Below are positions 16,996 through 24,211 of a DNA stretch of 33,008 bases, piece after piece. Both the position numbers and the translations under genes were made by a program. Source of the DNA: Pseudomonadota bacterium (lineage in GTDB: Bacteria; Desulfobacterota; Desulfobacteria; Desulfobacterales; Desulfolunaceae). The DNA lies in NCBI GenBank assembly GCA_018818835.1, contig JAHIRD010000046.1, positions 1-33,008 on the forward strand, read 5' to 3'. How positions within the stretch are numbered: the stretch's first letter is position 1; every line of letters begins with the position of its first letter. A model generated the notes under the pieces. It had not been told where the DNA came from and did not search any database. It worked only from the letters and a program-made list of their open reading frames with translations.

Positions 16996-18486
16996 ATGTC
17001 TGAAGCACAGGAAACAGTCCAGGTCCCTGAAAATCAGGACCAAACTTCCGGGCCTACGTCACTTCTGGATGACATTATTGAATTCACCCAGATGAAGCCC
17101 GAAGATGATGCCTACCATTTGACCCGCCAAGGTCTCCAGGCTCTGATCTCCCAGATGGCCTCCACAAACGCCGTGGGTGAAAAAGTCACCAAAGCGGTTG
17201 TGGACATGATGATCGCAGAGTTGGACCAACAGATAAGCGTCCAGCTGGACACCATTCTCCATCACAAGGAATTCCAGGAAGTGGAGTCTATCTGGCGAAG
17301 CCTGAAATTTTTGGTGGACCGCACCGATTTCAGGGAAAACAACAAGATAGAAATACTGAATGTCTCCAAGGATGAGCTTCTTGAAGACTTTGAAGATGCC
17401 CCGGAAGTGACCAAATCAGGTCTCTACAAACTGGTATACACCAAAGAGTACGGGCAGTACGGCGGGGAGCCCTACGGAGCCATCATAGGGAACTACGCCT
17501 TTGGCCCCGGTGCAAAGGATATCAAACTTCTCGGGTACCTGGCCAATGTTTCGGCCATGGCCCACGCCCCCTTTATCGGAGCCACGGCACCGTCCATGTT
17601 TGGCCTTGAATCCTTTGACGGGCTTGCCAGTCTCAAAGATCTCAAATCCATTTTTGAAGGACCTCATTATGCGAAATGGCGGGCCTTGCGGGAATCGGAA
17701 GATGCCCGTTATATAGGACTTACCCTCCCACGCTTTTTGCTGAGGCTTCCCTATGGAAAAGATACGGAACCGGTAAAATCGTTTGATTATTCGGAAAATG
17801 TATCCATGAGCAACGACCACTACCTCTGGGGTAATGTGTCCCTTGCATTTTCAGCCAAGATGTCCGAAAGTTTTGCCAAATACCGTTGGTGTTCAAACAT
17901 TATCGGTCCCCAGGGCGGTGGCGCTGTTGAAGATCTGCCCCTGCACCTTTTCGAAGACATGGGCGCAGTCCAGAACAAGATCCCCACGGAAATTCTTTTG
18001 GCGGAACGAAGGGAATTCGAACTGGCCGAAGAAGGGTTTATCGGTCTGACCATGAGGAAGGGCAGCGATAATGCCGCCTTTTTTTCAGCCAATTCTATAC
18101 AAAAATCCAAATCCTTTCCAAACACCGAAGATGGCAAGAGAGCTGAAACCAACTATCGCCTGGGCACACAGCTCCCCTACATGTTCATTATCAACCGCCT
18201 GGCCCATTACCTCAAGGTCATTCAGCGTGAGAGCATCGGAACATGGAAGGAACGTGTGGATCTCCAACGGGAACTGGATAAATGGATACGCCAGTATGTG
18301 GTGGATATGGACAACCCGCTACCCGGTGTCCGCAGCCGAAGACCTCTGCGCAAGGCAGAGATAACCGTTGATGAAGTCCCGGGCGAACCAGGATGGTATA
18401 AAGTGGGGCTGAGCGTACAACCTCATTTTAAATACATGGGAGCGTCATTTACGCTTTCACTCGTAGGAAAATTGGAAAAAGAATAA
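16996..18486 (+). CDS. tssC: T6SS sheath large subunit TssC
   Basis: This encodes 496 residues, the family's usual length (TssC/VipB/EvpB). Hallmarks are FLVDRTDFRENNKIEILN, GEPYGAIIGNYAFG, VSAMAHAPFIGATAP, RDDARYIGLTLPRFLLRLPY-type sequence, HYLWGNVSLAFSAKM and the C-terminal PGWYKVGLSVQPHFKYMGA. It forms the sheath with TssB and carries the surface on which ClpV-driven disassembly acts. An AAGGAG ribosome-binding site precedes the ATG. It is 27 nt upstream of hcp. Confidence 0.96.
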   Translation: MSEAQETVQVPENQDQTSGPTSLLDDIIEFTQMKPEDDAYHLTRQGLQALISQMASTNAVGEKVTKAVVDMMIAELDQQISVQLDTILHHKEFQEVESIWRSLKFLVDRTDFRENNKIEILNVSKDELLEDFEDAPEVTKSGLYKLVYTKEYGQYGGEPYGAIIGNYAFGPGAKDIKLLGYLANVSAMAHAPFIGATAPSMFGLESFDGLASLKDLKSIFEGPHYAKWRALRESEDARYIGLTLPRFLLRLPYGKDTEPVKSFDYSENVSMSNDHYLWGNVSLAFSAKMSESFAKYRWCSNIIGPQGGGAVEDLPLHLFEDMGAVQNKIPTEILLAERREFELAEEGFIGLTMRKGSDNAAFFSANSIQKSKSFPNTEDGKRAETNYRLGTQLPYMFIINRLAHYLKVIQRESIGTWKERVDLQRELDKWIRQYVVDMDNPLPGVRSRRPLRKAEITVDEVPGEPGWYKVGLSVQPHFKYMGASFTLSLVGKLEKE

Positions 18487-18513
18487 CATTTTAACAAAGG
18501 AGAATTAGACGTT

Positions 18514-18999
18514 ATGCCAATGACATCACACATGGAAATCACAGGCAACACCCAGGGAAAAATGGACGGTTCATGCGACATGCAAGGCCGAGAGAACACC
18601 ATTCTCGTTTATGCCATGGAGCACAACATTCACATTCCCAGGGATCCTCAATCCGGACTTCCAAGCGGCAAAAGAATTCACGGTCCCATGATCATTGAAA
18701 AAGAAATCGATAAATCGTCTCCCATGATCTATCAGGCTCTTTGCACCGGTGAACAACTGAGTGAAGTGTCCATCAAGAAATACCGCATTGATCCCACAGG
18801 TGCTGAAGAACATTATTTCACCATCACCCTTGAGGATGCCATCATCGTGGAAGCTCAACCGTATATGCCCTTGGCTTTCCTATCTGAAAATGAGTCATAC
18901 AGACACATGGAAAAAATCTCCTTCACCTATTCCAAAATTAAATGGAAACATGAAGTGGATAACAAAGAATCAGAAGATTCATGGAAAATTCCTGTTTGA
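18514..18999 (+). CDS. hcp: T6SS tube protein Hcp (TssD)
   Basis: This encodes 161 residues of the Hcp1 fold: MEITGNTQGKMDGSC, ILVYAMEHNIHIPRD, HGPMIIEKEIDKSSPMIYQA, IKKYRIDPTG, HYFTITLEDAII and MEKISFTYSKIKWKH. Hcp forms hexameric rings stacked into the tube that is fired from the cell, and in several systems it holds small effectors inside its ring. The ATG follows AAAGGAG. It lies between tssC and tssE in the canonical order, and about 700 bp upstream of the first array cassette. Confidence 0.95.
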   Translation: MPMTSHMEITGNTQGKMDGSCDMQGRENTILVYAMEHNIHIPRDPQSGLPSGKRIHGPMIIEKEIDKSSPMIYQALCTGEQLSEVSIKKYRIDPTGAEEHYFTITLEDAIIVEAQPYMPLAFLSENESYRHMEKISFTYSKIKWKHEVDNKESEDSWKIPV

Positions 19000-19020
19000 T
19001 GGGGAAAAGGGACATAACGT

Positions 19021-19431
19021 ATGAGAGAAAAGAGGCTCTTTGAACGTATCCGGGAATGGTCTTACAATTCCGGAAAACGGCACCGTGTAAATTCCGGAGA
19101 TCACATCATATCCGTGGTGGATCACCTGAAGAAGCTATTAAACTCCAGACAGGGAACCACCCTCATGGACATTGGCTTCGGCATGCCGGATTTTACAAGC
19201 CTAAGGGCCACTTTTCCTGATTCGGTCAGGGATATAGAACGCTCCATTGCCCAGACCATTGAACGTTATGAACCGAGGCTCAACCAGGTGGGTGTGCTTT
19301 TTGTGGATCAGGATGAACACCTGACATTGTTTTTCCAAATTCAGGCCACCCTGATATCCGAGACGGAACCACTCAACATCTATCTGGAAAGCACCTTGGA
19401 CGCGGGGGGTAAAATGGCCGTCCGGGGATAG
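19021..19431 (+). CDS. tssE: T6SS baseplate protein TssE (gp25-like)
   Basis: This encodes 136 residues. The gp25/lysozyme-like family is marked by LFERIREW at the start, the HLKKLLNSRQG segment, DIGFGMPDF and the conserved IERYEPRL (gp25 EPR motif). TssE is a wedge component of the baseplate that initiates sheath assembly. The ribosome-binding site is AAAAGGG. In many T6SS clusters tssF follows immediately; here a strong terminator and the AT-rich array come next. Confidence 0.92.
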   Translation: MREKRLFERIREWSYNSGKRHRVNSGDHIISVVDHLKKLLNSRQGTTLMDIGFGMPDFTSLRATFPDSVRDIERSIAQTIERYEPRLNQVGVLFVDQDEHLTLFFQIQATLISETEPLNIYLESTLDAGGKMAVRG

Positions 19432-19467
19432 CCTGTACTTCAGGCCTGTTTAAAAACAGGGCTGTTT

Positions 19468-19503
19468 AAGAGAATATGTGTTGGCGCACATATTCTCTTT
19501 TTA
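19468..19503 (+). terminator. Rho-independent terminator after tssE
   Basis: AAGAGAATATGTG (19468-19480) pairs perfectly with CACATATTCTCTT (19487-19499) around TTGGCG, followed by a T run. It separates tssBC-hcp-tssE from the cassette array, which therefore probably has its own promoter. Confidence 0.9.
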
Positions 19504-19618
19504 TTCAATCAGTCCATCATCGCACGTTTTTTGTACACAGGCCTTTAGTACAGGCAACTTCGGTCGCCCGAAAAGTCAGGTTATTCATTGTACAGGTGAT
19601 TTAAAAAAAATCAAGCAA
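19504..19618. other. Spacer between the tssE terminator and the array
   Basis: No gene is seen. A small hairpin, TTCGG-TCGC-CCGAA, lies near 19560-19573. A promoter for the first cassette may lie here, but I see no convincing -35/-10 pair. Confidence 0.3.
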
Positions 19619-19715
19619 TTTTAGATTTTCAAAAAGACGAAAATCTAAAATGGAAAAGCCTGGCGGCTTTTTTGATGTGGATAGTTGATATAAGGAAAAA
19701 GCAGAGGGAGCAGAC
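19619..19715 (+). repeat. Array leader repeat, copy 1
   Basis: It contains a 12-bp perfect stem, TTTTAGATTTTC (19619-19630) with GAAAATCTAAAA (19639-19650), then a second terminator-like hairpin, AAAAGCC-TGGC-GGCTTTT with T run (19654-19672), then a conserved GATATAAGGAAAAA tract and the GAGGGAG ribosome-binding site of the first small gene. Confidence 0.85.
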
Positions 19716-20036
19716 ATGACACCCGACGATAAAAAGAAATGCGTAGAAGTCTGGGCAATGTTCACCAATGAAAAAACTAAGCCGGAAGATTGGAATGAAG
19801 ACGCTGCAAATACCTTGGCTATTATGGTTGCAGAAATTAGAAAATGTTCAAAAGCAATGAATTTTGTCCCAAGACCCAGTGGATCAAGGCCGGGTTATGG
19901 TTGGATCGTCAAATACGCATATAAAATTCTAAAAGAAAGATATTCTTCTAAACAACCTCTATTATATGAAGTCTGTATCAGAGCTTCCTATAGCCATAAA
20001 AGAGCTGTCAACATTGCTCTACAAATGGGGGAATAA
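19716..20036 (+). CDS. Small array protein, unit 1 (type A); candidate T6SS effector
   Basis: This encodes 106 residues of a family I do not recognise. It has no signal peptide or transmembrane segment and is lysine-rich. Aligned without gaps to the other three copies it shares Cys9, Cys44, Cys87, Trp13, Trp26, Trp63, the start D4-x-KKKC-x-EVW and PSGSRPGY at 54-61. Versus unit 3 it differs at 14 positions, four in residues 1-81 and ten in 82-106, so the C-terminal tail is diversifying. Ribosome-binding site GAGGGAG. The stop codon abuts the next ATG with no gap, so the pair is translationally linked. Location by hcp/tssE, size small enough for the Hcp lumen, and pairing with an exported protein suggest an antibacterial effector. 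A chaperone, adaptor or regulator is also possible. Confidence 0.75.
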   Translation: MTPDDKKKCVEVWAMFTNEKTKPEDWNEDAANTLAIMVAEIRKCSKAMNFVPRPSGSRPGYGWIVKYAYKILKERYSSKQPLLYEVCIRASYSHKRAVNIALQMGE

Positions 20037-20723
20037 ATGAAACCCATACTGCTTTTATTCTTTATGATAACATATTTTCTTTCTGTCAGTGCATTTTGTG
20101 ATGATATGTCTGATTACAGATATAACCCCTTTCAGTTTGTCTACCCTGAATACAATTACAAAGCAGATAGCTTAAAAATAAAGAAGAAGACGGCTTCTTT
20201 GGATAATCAAACCAAGGTGAACTTCTTTGGATTATCCGCTTATGTTCCATCAGAATATGCTGTGACCGTAAATGACGAAAGCCCGGACAAGGTTGTTATA
20301 AAATCAGGGAAAAATGTTATTGTCATGACTAAGGAAAAAGAACTTAGATCCGGATGCATTGATGAGCAAGTTGCTTCACGTAATAAAGATTTCTGTTCTG
20401 CATTTAGCTCAACAAAGGATCTTAGCTATAAACTTTTTACATTAACTGCTGATGATATAAATAAATCAGATACACCGCCATCCGTTGGAGTATTATGGAT
20501 CATTCATCAAAAAGGTTTTTTATTCGAAAACACAAAAGACATTCATATTTACGAAGGGGATAAGTTTACGGCATTCGTTCAGGTTCGAAAAGATATTAAA
20601 GAGCATGGTATTGCAAAAGATATCGATTTATTTCATGAAAAAACGCTACCTGATCATATATCCATTGGAACAACTATAACGGATGATAAATTCTTAAATA
20701 ATTTTTTGGAAACACTCGAATAA
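20037..20723 (+). CDS. Exported array protein, unit 1 (type A); candidate immunity protein
   Basis: This encodes 228 residues with a Sec signal (MKPILLLFFMITYFLSVSA, likely cleaved before FCDD). The mature part opens with the family motif YRYNPFQFVYPEYNYKA, followed by NFFGLSAYVPSEY, a type-A segment with extra cysteines (SGCIDEQVASRNKDFC), LWIIHQKGFLFE, IHIYEGDKFTAFVQV and the end NNFLETLE. I know no named family for it. The predicted location is the periplasm. The ATG directly follows the stop of the small gene, with GGGGGA as ribosome-binding site. If the small protein is a toxin acting in the envelope, this would be its immunity protein. It is closest to the unit 3 copy. Confidence 0.75.
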   Translation: MKPILLLFFMITYFLSVSAFCDDMSDYRYNPFQFVYPEYNYKADSLKIKKKTASLDNQTKVNFFGLSAYVPSEYAVTVNDESPDKVVIKSGKNVIVMTKEKELRSGCIDEQVASRNKDFCSAFSSTKDLSYKLFTLTADDINKSDTPPSVGVLWIIHQKGFLFENTKDIHIYEGDKFTAFVQVRKDIKEHGIAKDIDLFHEKTLPDHISIGTTITDDKFLNNFLETLE

Positions 20724-20820
20724 TTTTAGATTTTCAAAAAGACGAAAATCTAAAATGGAAAAGCCTGGCGGCTTTTTTGATGTGGGTATTTGATATAAGG
20801 AAAAATCAGAGGGAGCAGAC
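20724..20820 (+). repeat. Array leader repeat, copy 2
   Basis: The 12-bp stem TTTTAGATTTTC (20724-20735) / GAAAATCTAAAA (20744-20755) and the AAGCC-TGGC-GGCTT hairpin are identical to copy 1. It starts immediately after the stop codon of the unit 1 exported protein, so it can serve both as terminator for one unit and leader for the next. Confidence 0.85.
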
Positions 20821-21135
20821 ATGACACTCGATGATAAAAAGAAATGCGCTGAAGTCTGGGAAATGATGTCAGGAGAAAAAACAAATCCGGATCAATGGAC
20901 GGAGAGCGCCGGGAATGCTTTAGCCAAAATGGTTGCTTCAATTATCTCATGTTCAAGGGCTATGAGTTATGTTCCAAAGCCTTCTGGTTCCAGACCAGGT
21001 TATAGTTGGCTTGTTAAGCAAGTATTTAATATTTTTAAACAACGGTTTGGCATGAACAAAAGTTTGATATTTAAATCATGCGCAGAAGTCCGATTGTGGC
21101 AATGGAAGAGCGTTATAACCACCCAAATTAATTAA
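20821..21135 (+). CDS. Small array protein, unit 2 (type B); candidate T6SS effector
   Basis: This encodes 104 residues, colinear with unit 1: Cys9, Cys44, Cys87, Trp13, Trp26, Trp63 and PSGSRPGY at 54-61 are all kept. It differs in type-specific segments such as EVWEMMSGEKTNPDQW and RFGMNKSLIFKSC, which it shares with unit 4 rather than with units 1 and 3. The C-terminal tail (RLWQWKSVITTQIN) is unique. No signal peptide. Ribosome-binding site GAGGGAG in the leader repeat. Function unknown; the effector assignment rests on context only. Confidence 0.72.
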   Translation: MTLDDKKKCAEVWEMMSGEKTNPDQWTESAGNALAKMVASIISCSRAMSYVPKPSGSRPGYSWLVKQVFNIFKQRFGMNKSLIFKSCAEVRLWQWKSVITTQIN

Positions 21136-21156
21136 TAATACATGGAACTCGAAGGT

Positions 21157-21828
21157 ATGAAAAAACCAATTTTTCTTATCGCACAGTTATTGTTGATTAC
21201 CGGCTGTCTTACAGCTGGTTATGATTTTTCAGAATATCGGAATTCTCCGTTTCAGTGGGTTTATCCGGAATATTTTTATAAAGCGATCATAATCGATGTT
21301 GAAAAATCAAACCCCGATGAAACGTTCTCAAAAATCGAGTTTTTTGGCTTGTCAGCTTATGCCCCTGATAATTTTAAAAAAACAGAGAATCAAACAAACG
21401 AAAACACATTATCATTCAAGTCCGATTCTTCAGAACTTTTTGTAGTTTCATTGGAAACCGGAGATGTTTTAATGGGTACTGAGGGTTCCAGACAAAGAGA
21501 AAAAGATTATTATTCAGCTTTCAGTTCTGTCAAGGAGTGGTACCGGAAAATGTATAGTTTAACTCCTGACATAATAACCGAAACAACTCCCATAGGAGAT
21601 TTGTGGCTGATTCACGCCAAGGGTATGTATTTTGATGATACAAATAAAATTGAAATTTACAAGGGCGATTCCTTTGTTGCTTATGTCAAATACTTTAAAA
21701 AGGACAACCTTTATTTAAATATGGAAATGGCTATATTCCATAATAAACTTCCGGACAAAAAATTTGTAAAGGTCGCGTTTCGAACGTCTAAGATAAATGC
21801 AAAAGCATTTTTAGAAACCCTGGAATAA
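21157..21828 (+). CDS. Exported array protein, unit 2 (type B), probable lipoprotein; candidate immunity protein
   Basis: The ATG at 21157 gives 223 residues starting with a compact signal, MKKPIFLIAQLLLITGC; the ITGC looks like a lipobox with Cys17, so this copy is probably lipid-anchored, unlike unit 1. An in-frame ATG at 21142 adds five residues, and neither start has a well-placed ribosome-binding site. Family motifs are YRNSPFQWVYPEYFYKA, EFFGLSAYAP, YYSAFSSVKEWYRKMYSLTPD, GDLWLIHAKGMYFDD, IEIYKGDSFVAYVKY and the end AFLETLE. The type-A cysteine segment is absent. Unknown family; proposed periplasm-facing immunity protein. Confidence 0.72.
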   Translation: MKKPIFLIAQLLLITGCLTAGYDFSEYRNSPFQWVYPEYFYKAIIIDVEKSNPDETFSKIEFFGLSAYAPDNFKKTENQTNENTLSFKSDSSELFVVSLETGDVLMGTEGSRQREKDYYSAFSSVKEWYRKMYSLTPDIITETTPIGDLWLIHAKGMYFDDTNKIEIYKGDSFVAYVKYFKKDNLYLNMEMAIFHNKLPDKKFVKVAFRTSKINAKAFLETLE

Positions 21829-21925
21829 TTTTAGATTTTCAAAAAGACGAAAATCTAAAATGAAAAAGCCTGGCGGCTTTTTTGATGTGGATAGTTGATA
21901 TAAGGAAAAATCAGAGGGAGCAGGC
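21829..21925 (+). repeat. Array leader repeat, copy 3
   Basis: It is near-identical to copies 1 and 2: stem TTTTAGATTTTC (21829-21840) / GAAAATCTAAAA (21849-21860), GGCTTTTTT hairpin, TGATATAAGGAAAA tract and GAGGGAG. It begins at the base after the unit 2 stop codon. Confidence 0.85.
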
Positions 21926-22246
21926 ATGACACTCGACGATAAAAAGAAATGCGTAGAAGTCTGGGCCATGTTCACCAATGAAAAAACTAAGCCGGAAGAT
22001 TGGAATGAAGACGCTGCAAATGCATTGGCTATTATGGTTGCAGAAATTAGAAAATGTTCAAAAGCAATGGATTTCGTCCCAAGGCCCAGTGGATCAAGGC
22101 CGGGTTATGGTTGGATCGTCAAATACGCCTATAAGGTTCTGAAAGAAAGATACTCTTCTAAACAACCGCGTCTTTACGAAGCATGTATCAAAGCGTCATA
22201 CGGGCTTAAAAGTGATGTTATCATCGCTCTTAATATGGGAGGATAA
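21926..22246 (+). CDS. Small array protein, unit 3 (type A); candidate T6SS effector
   Basis: This encodes 106 residues, 92 of them identical to unit 1. The first 81 residues differ at positions 3, 33, 49 and 71 only, whereas residues 82-106 differ at ten positions (tail SYGLKSDVIIALNMGG against SYSHKRAVNIALQMGE). Cys9/44/87, Trp13/26/63 and PSGSRPGY are kept. No signal peptide. The stop lies one base before the start of its partner. Recent duplication with a changing C-terminus fits a toxin under pressure to escape cross-immunity, but this is inference. Confidence 0.74.
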   Translation: MTLDDKKKCVEVWAMFTNEKTKPEDWNEDAANALAIMVAEIRKCSKAMDFVPRPSGSRPGYGWIVKYAYKVLKERYSSKQPRLYEACIKASYGLKSDVIIALNMGG

Positions 22247-22247
22247 A

Positions 22248-22934
22248 ATGAAACTCATACCCTTATTTATTACATTCTTGATATCTTTCCATGCTAATGC
22301 TGCATTTTGTGATGATATGTCAGATTACAGATATAACCCATTTCAATTTATTTATTCTGAATACAATTACAAAGCAGATAAAATCAAAATATCCAAAATT
22401 CAAACTGCGCCGGAAGGCCTAACAAAAGTAAATTTCTTTGGCTTATCTGCGTTTGTTCCCGCTCAATATGTAAAAACCATAGATGAAAACAATCCAAATC
22501 GGGTCATATTTAAATCTGATAACAATATTTTTTTTATTGAGCGTGAAAAAGAACTTCGATCCGGATGCATTGATGAGCAAGTTGCTTCTCGTAATAAAGA
22601 TTTCTGTTCTGCTTTCAATTCGACAAAGGACCTATTCTATAAATTTTTTACATTGACCGCAGATGATCTTAAAAAAAGTAAAGAACCACCATCCGTTGGC
22701 GTATTATGGATCATTCATCAAAAAGGGTTTTTATTTGAAAACACAAAAGACATTCATATTTATGAAGGAGATAAGTTTACGGCATTCGTTCAGGTTCGAA
22801 AAGATAATAACGAAAGCAGTATAGAAAAAGATATCACTCTGTTTCATGACAAATTAAGCCCTGATCATTTATCCATGGGGACAAATATCAAAGATGATAA
22901 ATTCTTAAATAATTTTTTGGAGACACTGGAATAA
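22248..22934 (+). CDS. Exported array protein, unit 3 (type A); candidate immunity protein
   Basis: The ATG at 22248 with ribosome-binding site GGGAGGA gives 228 residues; an earlier in-frame ATG at 22212 lies inside the small gene and would spoil the signal peptide. The signal is MKLIPLFITFLISFHANA, cleaved before AFCDD. Motifs match unit 1: YRYNPFQFIYSEYNYKA, NFFGLSAFVPAQY, SGCIDEQVASRNKDFC, SVGVLWIIHQKGFLFE, IHIYEGDKFTAFVQV and NNFLETLE. The strongest divergence from unit 1 is in the segments around residues 55-100 and 185-215, which may be where partner specificity lies. Function otherwise unknown. Confidence 0.74.
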   Translation: MKLIPLFITFLISFHANAAFCDDMSDYRYNPFQFIYSEYNYKADKIKISKIQTAPEGLTKVNFFGLSAFVPAQYVKTIDENNPNRVIFKSDNNIFFIEREKELRSGCIDEQVASRNKDFCSAFNSTKDLFYKFFTLTADDLKKSKEPPSVGVLWIIHQKGFLFENTKDIHIYEGDKFTAFVQVRKDNNESSIEKDITLFHDKLSPDHLSMGTNIKDDKFLNNFLETLE

Positions 22935-23028
22935 TTTTAGATTTTCAAAAAGACGAAAATCTAAAATGGAAAAGCCTGGCGGCTTTTTTGAGGCGAGTAT
23001 TATAAACAAAGCAAAAAAGGGGATAGAC
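22935..23028 (+). repeat. Array leader repeat, copy 4 (conserved only in its first half)
   Basis: The stem TTTTAGATTTTC (22935-22946) / GAAAATCTAAAA (22955-22966) and the GGCTTTTTTGA hairpin end match copies 1-3, but from about 22992 the sequence is different (GGCGAGTATTATAAACAAAG) and the ribosome-binding site is AAGGGG. The break marks a recombination or substitution point. Confidence 0.8.
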
Positions 23029-23352
23029 ATGACACTCGACGAAAAAAAGAAATGTGCCGAAGTCTGGGAAATGGTTTCCGGTGAAAAAACAAATGCGAAG
23101 CAGTGGTGCGAAGCAGCAGGTGATGCATTGTCTGAAATGATGGCATCGATGAGAGCTTGTTCGAAGGCAATGAAACATGTTCCAAGACCAAGTGGTTCGC
23201 GCCCTGGTTATGGTTGGATTGTAAATTATGTATATCAGGTTCTTAAACAACGTTACGGAATGAATAAATCACAAATTTTTCAAGGATGTTTCAATGTCAG
23301 TTATTCAAACTGGAGGTCACATATTACAATTACATTGGGTAGCTGTAATTAA
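23029..23352 (+). CDS. Small array protein, unit 4 (type B); candidate T6SS effector
   Basis: The ATG at 23029 gives 107 residues aligned to the other copies; an in-frame ATG at 22966 lies in the hairpin leader and has no counterpart in them. Cys9, Cys44, Cys87, Trp13, Trp26, Trp63 and PSGSRPGY at 54-61 are kept, and type-B features are shared with unit 2 (EVWEMVSGEKTN, RYGMNKSQIF). Extra cysteines occur at 27 and 106, and the tail is again unique. No signal peptide. Gap to partner 27 bp, longer than in the type-A units. Function unknown. Confidence 0.72.
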   Translation: MTLDEKKKCAEVWEMVSGEKTNAKQWCEAAGDALSEMMASMRACSKAMKHVPRPSGSRPGYGWIVNYVYQVLKQRYGMNKSQIFQGCFNVSYSNWRSHITITLGSCN

Positions 23353-23379
23353 AATTGAAACAAAAGGAGGACATGTGTA

Positions 23380-24075
23380 ATGAGATTAATTCCAATTGCA
23401 ATCATTTCAGGTTTAATTCTGGGGCTTGCGCCCTATTCAATTGCAAATGAGACTCCGAATCTATCTGAATACAGATATAATATTTTCCAATGGGTATATC
23501 CTGAATATTATTTCAAGGCTGAACAGGTTTCGATCAAAAAGGAAGGTATGAAAAAAGAAGCTGGGCATGCAATTACTTTTTTTGGATTATCTGCCTGTAT
23601 TCCGGACGAATATACAGAGCCAAATCAAATCTCAAAAAACTCCGTGACATATAGGACCTCCGGTAAAAAGACAGGCCTTGCTATTTCTATCGATGATGAA
23701 ACAAAATTACTTTGTTCCGATATAGCTAAATCAAGGGAAAAAGATTTTTGTTCATCCTTCAATTCTGCAAAAGAATATTACCATAAACTATTTTCGCTCA
23801 CTCCGGACAGCATTGATGAAACAACGAGCACGGGAGACATGCTGTTAATCCATGCTAAAGGGATATTTTTTGAACATATAAAAAAAATCAAAATATATAA
23901 TGGTAAGTCCTTTACAGCGTATGCCAGAGAATTTGATGACCATAGCACTCCATTGAAACAGGAGCTCATTATTTTCCATAAACGTTTACCGGAACATAAA
24001 TACATCGTCGTTGGTTTTTCGGCATCGGATATAAATGTCGAAACATTTTTGAAAACATTGTCTCCAACCATATGA
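23380..24075 (+). CDS. Exported array protein, unit 4 (type B); candidate immunity protein
   Basis: This encodes 231 residues with a cleavable signal (MRLIPIAIISGLILGLAPYS then IA, cut before NETPN). Ribosome-binding site AGGAGG. Family motifs are YRYNIFQWVYPEYYFKA, TFFGLSACIPDEY, KDFCSSFNSAKEYYHKLFSL, TGDMLLIHAKGIFFEH, IKIYNGKSFTAYARE and IIFHKRLPEHKYIVVGF. It is closer to units 2 and 5 than to units 1 and 3 but carries a DFCSSF cysteine like type A, so it looks mosaic. No leader hairpin follows it, so the regular array ends here. Confidence 0.72.
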   Translation: MRLIPIAIISGLILGLAPYSIANETPNLSEYRYNIFQWVYPEYYFKAEQVSIKKEGMKKEAGHAITFFGLSACIPDEYTEPNQISKNSVTYRTSGKKTGLAISIDDETKLLCSDIAKSREKDFCSSFNSAKEYYHKLFSLTPDSIDETTSTGDMLLIHAKGIFFEHIKKIKIYNGKSFTAYAREFDDHSTPLKQELIIFHKRLPEHKYIVVGFSASDINVETFLKTLSPTI

Positions 24076-24139
24076 AACGCAGAATTTGGGACAAAAGACT
24101 TTTTTGAGTAACTTCTATTAACATTTAAACGTTTTAACC

Positions 24140-24185
24140 ATGTCATACGACAGCAAAAAATAAATACGCTGAAATCTCGAAATTG
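24140..24185 (+). pseudogene. Remnant of the 5' end of a fifth small array gene
   Basis: Beginning with an ATG, these 46 bp align to the first 45 bp of the unit 2 small gene with one inserted base and 13 substitutions (about 71% identity), including an unbroken CGCTGAA. The translated remnant follows M-S-Y-D-S-K-K / K-Y-A-E-I across a frameshift, against MTLDDKKKCAEV. The rest of the gene is gone; the orphan exported-protein gene starts 27 bp downstream. The match is short and I judged it by eye. Confidence 0.45.
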
Positions 24186-24211
24186 GGGTCGGGAGGGGGA
24201 ACAGAGTATCG

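Noticed and set aside
19682-19706. GATATAAG in the array leaders as a -10 box for each unit
   Set aside because: No acceptable -35 sequence is found 16-18 bp upstream, so I do not call promoters there although the tract is conserved in three copies.
19716-20036. The small array protein as an antitoxin or DNA-binding regulator of the exported partner
   Set aside because: It is not excluded, but I see no clear helix-turn-helix signature, and an orphan exported gene retained after loss of the small gene fits immunity better than a secreted toxin.
22212-22247. Upstream start for the unit 3 exported protein
   Set aside because: It lies inside the small gene, has no ribosome-binding site, and would put 12 residues before a good signal peptide that starts at 22248 behind GGGAGGA.
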